Assembly (NCBI GenBank): GCA_021018995.1
Contig: CM037592.1
Span: 75,147,301-75,211,300 of the forward strand
Length of the DNA stretch: 64,000 bases
Source of the DNA: Chloranthus sessilifolius
Lineage: Eukaryota; Streptophyta; Magnoliopsida; Chloranthales; Chloranthaceae
Direction: 5' to 3'
Shown: positions 57,262 through 64,000 of the stretch, one piece after another
How the letters are laid out: every line of letters begins with the position of its first letter
Position numbering within the stretch: the stretch's first letter is position 1
Notes under the pieces: generated by a model
Databases searched by the model: none
Seen by the model: only the letters and a program-made list of their open reading frames with translations
What the model was told of the DNA's origin: nothing
Program-made: the position numbers and the translations under genes

Positions 57262-58827
57262 AGTGCAACTGTGGGAATCGATACGATCCCATCGCGACGA
57301 TGCGCTTTCTAACGAAAAAAATATATAGAGTCGCCACCCAGAGCTTTCGATGTCCTGGGATACCTAGTTCATTTTTATGAGCACCTAAGTGCTAAAAATA
57401 TGACTCTGAATCTGGTCCACACCAAAGGCTCTTGGGTAGGGGCTTCAGATATCGATCGGGAAGGTGTTAGGCACTCGATCAATCCGCTTAACGTGGTCTC
57501 TACTTATGGCCAAAAATAAAATGATGTAAAAGACAAGGAAATGGTTCGCTCTTGCCCAAATGGGCCTCCAATCCTATTTGTGCCCCTCCGTTCCTACCAA
57601 AAATTCGACGGCGTAACGGCAGAAATGAGAAGGTAGGGAATGCCAAAAGGAGATAGGAGAAGAAAGGGGAGAGCCAGAGCCCTCGGGCCCTTGTAGCACC
57701 GTAGGAAAGCCTTGCGTGGCTTGCTTTGATGAGCTCTTGAAGGCTTTATATGGTAGTAAGTGAGGTTCTAACTCTTAAGGCTTGAAGCTAAGAGGTAGGG
57801 AAGGGAAGCTAGGGGATCACACACACCTAACCTAAGGGTTTTCTATGAAATGCTAAGGTCTAAAGGATTTTTGTGAATTCTGGAATTTGTATGGGGGGTG
57901 TGCACCAAAGGGAGAAAGATCTTCTCACTTTAAGCTCTTTCTCCAAGGCCAAAATTCTCAACTCTTAAACCAAGGGGTGGGGGGCTCTATTTATAGGAAA
58001 ATGGTGGGTTAGGAGGGCACTTAGATGCTAATTGAGGTTAGCAATTAGGTGATCTCAAATCTAAGGTTTCCTAGGATTTTTAGAGCTTGGAAAGGTGTGA
58101 AGGTGGTTCTAATGGTGGATGATGGGGTGACGCTTTAGGCCACTTGGAGGGTTGTAAATAGGTAAGGAATGGGTGCAACAAAACTATCAAAACACACCCC
58201 AAAGGTTGAGGTCGTCAACAAGTCAAACCCCAGTCATAATTTTCGAGGCAAATGTATAGTAAAACAGTAATGAACAGTAGCTTGGAAGTTGGCCTCATGA
58301 GGGGTGGGGGGACCCATTTATGCCTGGCGCAACTATTAGTTGCGCCATGCCATTTCTAGGGGAAAAAGGCCTGGCGCAACTATTAGTTGCACCAAGCAAA
58401 TCTAGGGGAAAATGGCTTAGCGCAACTATTAGTTGCACCAGGCAAAAATCTTGAAATTTTACCTGATTTTCAAATAGTCATAACTTTTGATATACAACTC
58501 CGACTGAGGCAATTCTTAGCTCGTTGGAAAGATGGAGAAGTCTTCTTTCCAATGGTATATGATTTGATATCAATAAAAGACCTCAGATATTCTTAGTGCA
58601 CCACTCTTCATCTATTGCCCGGGAAGGTTAGGTTTAGGGTTAGGAATTGGTTCTAAGGGTCGGGATTGGTTTCTAAAGGTTTGAGGTACGTTCCTAAGGG
58701 ATCTAGGGTGATTCTTAAGGGTTTGGGGTGATTCCTAAGGGTTCCATACATGCCATTAAAAGCTCAGAATTGCACCTCTCTCGAAAGGTGTTTCGATCGT
58801 GCCTTGGGCCAAATTTGGGTGTCTACA
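57262..58827 (-). repeat. Tat 5' LTR, second copy
   Basis: On the minus strand it runs from TGTAGACACCC (58827) to GTTGCACT (57262), 1566 bases. It matches the plus-strand Tat LTRs, including the CTATAAATAGAGCC box (near 57985-58000). It has three palindromic motifs at 58323-58348, 58370-58394 and 58417-58441, exactly 47 bases apart. Confidence 0.9.
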
Positions 58828-59788
58828 CAACAGCTTCGTAAGTAAGAGGGGTGATCGACCCATATTCAAAGATAGGTGCGAAGTAAACATATGCAAGGCT
58901 CCACAGTTTGTGTCCAATCCTATAAGTCCTTTGATGACCTTATTAGATTATTCGCAGGTGCCCCTGCTTAAAGCAGGGTTCATGATTTTCGGGCGAACCC
59001 ATCGATCCTAAAGTTTATTTAGCATGACCACCCGAGCGAAGTGAATAGATGTCACAACGCTTTTTAGGAGTACTTGCCATTTATTGAAAGCATGCCTCAG
59101 CTCAGCATGACCTAGAATATCCAATTTTGACTTCCTTGAATAGATCTAGCCAAACATTGGGTACCTCCCAAAAGGGGGCATCCAATCCTGGTCTTTGTTG
59201 ATAGTGATCATAAACATCAATTAACTATGCATAATCATGCACCCATTAGGAGTAATAAGCAACAACAAAGGCGATGGAAGCTCCGACCCGGACCTGCCCG
59301 GGTACAATTTATGGGGACAAATGACCATCATACGGATATCCAGACGCATGGCGTACACTTTATAGGGATACCGCTGCCCATACAGGTTTTAAGCCTGCAG
59401 AAAATAAAAGGGAAATGAACCCTTTTGAATGCATGGTTGCACATAGTTTGATTGATATGTAATCTCATCCTTAACAGGTTGGTTTCAACCAACGATTGAC
59501 ATTTTCCAACGGAGAATCTGAAGCTTAAGACACCCACATTCATATGAATCCAAAGACAGAGCCCTTGGCTCGAAAGATTTAGCAGTGGAATCAATTCGAT
59601 CCAAGCATTGGCTGTTTGACCGAAATTGACACTATCGCTCCTACTTTGAAGTAGGATCCATGGATCCAAGGAGAACCTTTGACCTAGGACATTAATTTTG
59701 CACAGCTGCATTGTCGATAAGATATTGACATTTTACCGCATCGAAAATACGCGAGTGCGTCTCTGTGGGGAATACAGATCTGTTTCTG

Positions 59789-59819
<31 letters not shown>

Positions 59820-59990
59820 TCAAACTATTTTATGTGATATTTTTAGAATGTTGAAGTTATTATTTCATGTGATTTTTTTTTGGGGATTGTTTTTCGGCTT
59901 CTCTATGAGAATTCTTCTCTTTTCTTTTTTTTTCTTTTTTTTTTTCTCTTTTTTTTTTAGACTTTTTATATCTCCGGTGTAGGACTGAGG
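58828..59990 (-). mobile_element. 3' region fragment of another Tat copy
   Basis: On the minus strand 59720-58828 matches 18790-19790 of the plus-strand Tat 3' untranslated region, including the 55-residue frame with LVETNLL and INQTMCNHA. The ~310 bases that should separate this from a 3' LTR are missing, and the LTR at 58827 belongs to the neighbouring copy. That copy may therefore have inserted into this one. The right part holds a TA microsatellite (59791-59812) and T-rich tracts. The exact right edge is uncertain. Confidence 0.75.
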
Positions 59991-60279
59991 TGCTCATCGA
60001 TCTCGGTCCGCCTTTATTTTAGCACGGCATCCTCGACAAGTCGATGGATGGTCGAAATGCCATTTCGGGGGCGCGTGCATCTGTCAGGGGTGATAAATCA
60101 AATAAGGAGGAAGTGGGGAACCGGCCCTCCTATCTGGCCCGTACCAAGCCCAAGACCCGGCCTAAGTACCTAGTGCAACTAATAGTTACGCCAGGCCACT
60201 AGGGGCCTCAAAATAGCCTGGCGCAACTAATAGTTGCGCTAGGCTTTGCTGGGGGAATTTAAACAGTCCGAGTTCAGGC
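59991..60279 (+). promoter_or_regulatory. Upstream region of the PMD gene with two palindromes
   Basis: Palindromic TGGCGCAACTA motifs occur at about 60170-60196 and 60218-60243, 48 bases apart. They are the same motif and spacing as in the Tat LTR and leaders. No TATA box is obvious. Confidence 0.5.
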
Positions 60280-60924
60280 TGGGGGGCTTTGTTTCAAATT
60301 TTTCTCCCCCTCCCTCCTCTTTGAAATCGAAAATCGCCTCTTCCTAGGGTTTTCTTTCATTGCCTCTTTGCGTGCCTCATTGCCGTTGCCTACTTGCGTG
60401 GATCGAGTGCCGGCTTACATTAGATCAGAGACCCATCTTCTTTCAAAAGGTAACCATTAACTTACTTCCTTTGATTTCTCTTGCTTTTTCTTGTAAATAT
60501 TGCTATGATCTTGCATTCTTTGATGAATAATGGTTTATCTTCATTGTATACTTGTTTATTGATGATATGTTGGCAATTTTTCATGAATGGTGCGCTATTT
60601 TTGTTATTTTGTTGAATTTGTTGGTGCCTAATGTATATATATATACTTTTGTTTTTTGTTGTTTTGTTTTTTTCTTTTTTCGAACACTAAATTAGAAAGA
60701 AGGGATTTTCGGCTTCTTTTTCTTGAAAATTAAGGAAATGCTTTTTGACTTCTCTTGAAATTAAGAGGACAAGAAATTTTATTTATTTGGGATAACCAGC
60801 TAAGGCCTTTTTATTATTTTTTTTGTTGTTTTTTTTTATAGTAAGGGTTTTTTGTTTATAAAAGAAAGGCTTCTTTTTTTGGTTTTGGTTTTCAATTTTT
60901 AGGAGCATAAAAGAAAGGGATTTC

Positions 60925-60956
<32 letters not shown>

Positions 60957-63136
60957 GCTTTTCTTATTTCTTCTTCCCCCTTTTTTGTTTAAACAAAGTA
61001 GAAAGTTTTTTTGGTTGTTTTTTTTTGAAAGAACAAAGCAAAGTAAAAATTTTTTTTGTTTGAAAGAACAAATTATTATTTTTTTGTTTGTTGTTTTTGT
61101 TTGAAAGAACAAGGTAAAATTTATTATTTTTTTATTTTTTTTTAAAGAACAAAGTTGCACGTGTATCTTCGTACTTGACCAGCTCTGATTGCCTTGTTGC
61201 CCCGGTATGTCAGGCGGTGATGAGCACATTCCCGAGGAGGGACCCGAGATCGTTCGTGGCCCGTGGGGGGAGGAGTTTGTCTGGGTGGAACGGAGAGCGG
61301 GCCCATGGCTCGAGATGCAGGGTGAGGCCTCCCGGGTAGGCCTCCTTCACCAGCAGCACACTCATATTTTAAATTTCGGGATAGCGGGCAAGGTAAACGA
61401 GAGGTTCAATTTATTTCCATTATGCACTCTCACTTTTTTTTGCTTTGCCTCTTTGATCTGACGTGCATTTTCATTGGGTGCAGGACCTGCCCAATATTGT
61501 GTTCCGCGGGGGGTGGCTTGACTTTCACGAGCTCTACCTCTACGTCCCCCCCGTAGTGAAGGTTTTGTTGGAGCAGGTGGGCTTTGGGGAGTTCATGTAT
61601 TTTCCCGCCATGAGGGCTGACGCTGCCTATTTGAAGGCCCTGATTGAAAGGTTTCGCCCTGAGACCATGACATTCCATATGCCATATGCCGAGATGACAT
61701 TGACGCCTGTCGATTTGGCCATTATTACCGGTATCAGGGTAGGGGGGATCCCGGTATCCGATCTCGTGGTACCGAGCATGGAGGACATTATTCGACTGAT
61801 TGGGGCCTATCCTCCTCGTGGGTAGACCCATGGCACAGAGGTCAAGATGTCCTAGCTGACCTCCTTTTTTTCCGCTGATGAGTTGGTGGACTTGAGTCAG
61901 CCAGATAGGGTGCTCTACATCGCGCCAGAGCGGGCGATCATCTTAGCTCGCATCACGCTTCTACTCATGCTGGGCAAGACCCTCTTCACTAATGCTAGCG
62001 GGGGCTGAGTCAGCTTGGCCTTATTGAGGGTGATGGACAATTGGGGTGACGTCCCCAAGCACGACTGGGGAGGAGCAGGGTATGCGTGCTTGATGTATAA
62101 TTTGTCTCGGGTTACGACCGGGGATTCGAAGTCTGTCGTGGGTTTTTTGGCCGCCGTGGAGGTAATTTCACATCTCTTTGCCCTCGTCAACATTATATAT
62201 TTTTTTGCATGAGCTTTATGTGCTATCGACCTGCTCTTATGTGTTGTCTCTTTAGGTATGGGGATACCACCACTTCCACCCCGGGCGCCCGCTCCTTTTC
62301 TCGGAGGCACTCACCTATCCTCTTCTCAGCAACTTGCATCAGGCCCGACGCCATGACGTGGGCCTAAAGCACCTGGAAATGGGCCTAAGGTCCTAACTTG
62401 ATTTGATGGTCCCTGAGCAAGTAACAACTCTCCTCTCTTTGCCTTTTAGCTTAGAAATTTCCTTTGACTGAGGTGTTGCTTGCTTGGTTTCTCTCTTTTT
62501 TGACTTGAGTAGATCCTCCCTGATCTGTACCTTGCATCCCCCTTCTGGGACTGAGCAGCTGTAGGTGCCTCCCGCTTATTCAATAATCGCCGCATTGTTT
62601 TCTTCTACGGAGCATGGGCTAAATTTTATTATTTGGGAGAGCGAGTGGTGAACCAGTTTTAGGGCTATTATGCCATACCCGTGGACCCTCCGGAGGATGT
62701 CTGATATCCTATTGGCAGTATCGAGGAGCTCACAGCGGCCTTCTTCAATAATGGGCTCCCTATTCATGCCCTTCACATGCCCGGGGACTTTCACCTTTGG
62801 TATGAGTGCTTGCCCCATCGGTTCATCTTGCCTCGCTTTGTTCCCAACACTAATTTTCTGGCATTTGGCGGCCTGCTTGGTCAGGTAATTTGTCTCGACT
62901 TGGATTAGTTCCTTTTCTGCTTTTATTTGGCCTTTGCCCCCCTCTAAGTGAATCTTTATTCTATTCACAGTTTGCCCCAGGGGATGATTTAGATGGTGAA
63001 GGCGAACCCAGTGCGGTTGACATGTCGGGGGTGGATCCCCCTGGTGCTGGTCCCTCTGGTGTAAGTCCCTCGGGAGAGGGCTCCTCGGGTGTTGGTCCGT
63101 CAGGGACTTCTCATGCTAGTATCCTTGTTGGTGATC
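60280..63136 (+). pseudogene. Plant mobile domain (PMD) gene, spliced, disrupted and truncated
   Basis: Exons fitted by eye: a 5' UTR exon to 60449; an exon entering after CAG near 61180, with ATG at 61207, to 61392; 61484-62161; 62256-62420; 62513-62884; and 62971 to the truncation. All proposed introns are GT-AG, mostly 86-94 bases. The protein begins MSGGDEHIPEEGPEIVRGPW. The PMD core lies in the third exon: RPETMTFHMPYAEMTLTPVD followed by LAIITGIRVGGIPV, then WGGAGYACLMYNLSRVT. The fifth exon has WYECLPHRFILPRFVPNTNF. In-frame stops (61823, 61852, 62006, 62393, 62555, 62660, 62702) show it is dead. The last exon encodes Gly/Pro/Ser repeats (VDPPGAGPSG) and is cut at 63136 by an LTR. PMD proteins act in transposon silencing and are also carried by transposons. 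Confidence 0.82.
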
Positions 63137-64000
63137 TGATAAGTAGTGAAAAATACCATTTTTTACCCCTAAACATGAGCCTTGAAAGACCCTTGAGAGG
63201 ACTAAATAAGTGCTTTAGTGTTCATATTGCAGCAAACCAAAAAGACAGGTCCAAATCCGAAAACCATCCTAAAATGATCAAAAAGCTGACAACGCATGTC
63301 AAACTCAAAGAGGGAGTGAAGAAATAGCCTCAGCAATGGCTAAAAAGGTCCTAAAAGAGCAAGAAAAGACCTGAAGAAGAAGAAGGATCCATTCGCAAAG
63401 AAGAATGGAAGCTAAAAGTTCAATTCGCAAAGAACATCTACTATTCGCAAAGAACTTTGAACTTTGCGAAAGAAGAGAAGTCCTTGCGAAAAGACCTCTG
63501 AAGCCAAAATGCTGCGAAAAGAAGAGAAGTCCTTTGCGAAAAGATCTCACGAAGCCAAAGTCCTTTGCGAAAAGATCTCCTGAAGCCAAAATGCTTTGCG
63601 AAAAGAGATTACGGAGCCAAAATGCTTTCGAAGAGAGATTACGGAGCCAAACTACTTTGCAAAAAGCCCTTAAACTATGCGAAATGGCATTACGGGATTT
63701 GCACTCGTCCAGAAGGTATTTCAGAAACTTTACCGCGCCCCAATGCGTTTTAAAACCCAAGGACATTGGAAGATTACGAGCACGAACCAAAGGCATATTC
63801 CACCCCATGTGAACACCCAAAGATGAAATTACTTGGCGGGAACTTCTAGAAGCTCAAACAGATTTTTGAATTACATAATGAAATTGATGCCTCTGTTTCG
63901 ATTGGTGAACCGGATCAAGCATTTCGATTGGCGAAACGATCTGGATCGGTGCTCGACTCTATTGGTTGATACTGGATCTATCCAATTCTGATTGGTTGAT
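63137..64000 (+). repeat. 5' end of another Athila-like LTR (continues beyond the window)
   Basis: It starts TGATAAGTAGTGAAAAATACCATTTTTTACC-like, close to the Athila LTR start at 3595 and 43708, and has no coding potential of its own. From 63395 to 63690 it holds irregular repeats of TTTGCGAAAAGA and GAGCCAAAATGCTTT words, which create several false frames. No internal region or right edge is in the window, so its orientation (plus) rests on the LTR start. Confidence 0.65.

Larger units (their letters stand above)
49908..58827 (-). mobile_element. Tat-lineage element, 5' half only
   Basis: On the minus strand it has a 5' LTR (58827-57262), primer site, leader, long gag, protease with G-patch, the protease-RT intron and the first ~25 codons of the RT-side exon (ITSLDEEVP). 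It then stops at the Tekay junction. RT, RNase H domains, integrase, the 3' region and 3' LTR are missing. It is the same family as 4656-21589 but better preserved in gag and protease, with long open frames. Confidence 0.9.

Noticed and set aside
60924-61229. Lys/Asn-rich minus-strand frame
   Set aside because: It is produced by poly-T tracts in the large 5' UTR intron of the PMD gene.
63405-63820. 135- and 171-codon overlapping frames on opposite strands
   Set aside because: They follow the TTTGCGAAAAGA repeats in an LTR-like region, with repetitive peptides and no family.

Overview
The window looks like transposon-dense intergenic DNA from a flowering plant with a large, retrotransposon-rich genome. 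The basis is that nearly all of it consists of plant Ty3/gypsy LTR retrotransposons of the Tat (Ogre/Retand-like), Athila and Tekay (Del) lineages, together with plant GT-AG introns and a plant mobile domain (PMD) gene remnant. I saw no tRNA, rRNA, CRISPR array or intact host gene. The species cannot be named from this sequence.

The left two thirds is one nested stack that can be solved to the base from LTR termini and target-site duplications. A Tekay element (from 1641) has its 5' LTR split by an Athila element (3595-45667). That Athila carries two further insertions: a Tat element (4656-21589, TSD CTTTT) inside its 5' LTR, and a minus-strand gag-only Athila relative with ~4 kb LTRs (24771-37417, TSD CTACC) inside its gag/protease reading frame. 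Removing the two inner elements restores a continuous Athila. Removing Athila restores a ~2.3 kb Tekay LTR followed by an iMet-type primer binding site, gag (46179), protease, RT, RNase H and the start of integrase.

At ~49908 the Tekay integrase frame runs straight into a minus-strand Tat copy. This copy keeps its 5' LTR (57262-58827), primer site, gag, protease, G-patch and intron, but has lost RT to 3' LTR. To its right (58828 to ~59990) is a piece of the 3' region of another minus-strand Tat. Next comes a multi-exon PMD pseudogene on the plus strand (60280-63136), cut off by the 5' end of a further Athila-like LTR that leaves the window at 64000. The first 1.6 kb holds a possible 5' fragment of an unidentified gene.

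All the autonomous elements are dead. The Tat RT has YAND in place of YVDD, the Athila RT has lost its DD box and its integrase, and the Tekay protease has lost DSG. The structures most worth pursuing are: (a) a near-perfect ~24-bp palindrome repeated about 16 times, often at 47-48 bp spacing, in Tat LTRs, in Tat leaders and upstream of the PMD gene; (b) the PMD pseudogene itself, lying antisense beside Tat 3' sequence; (c) a conserved intron between protease and RT; (d) a five-copy ~412-bp tandem array made from the end of pol; and (e) the gag-only long-LTR Athila derivative with an exactly visible deletion point.
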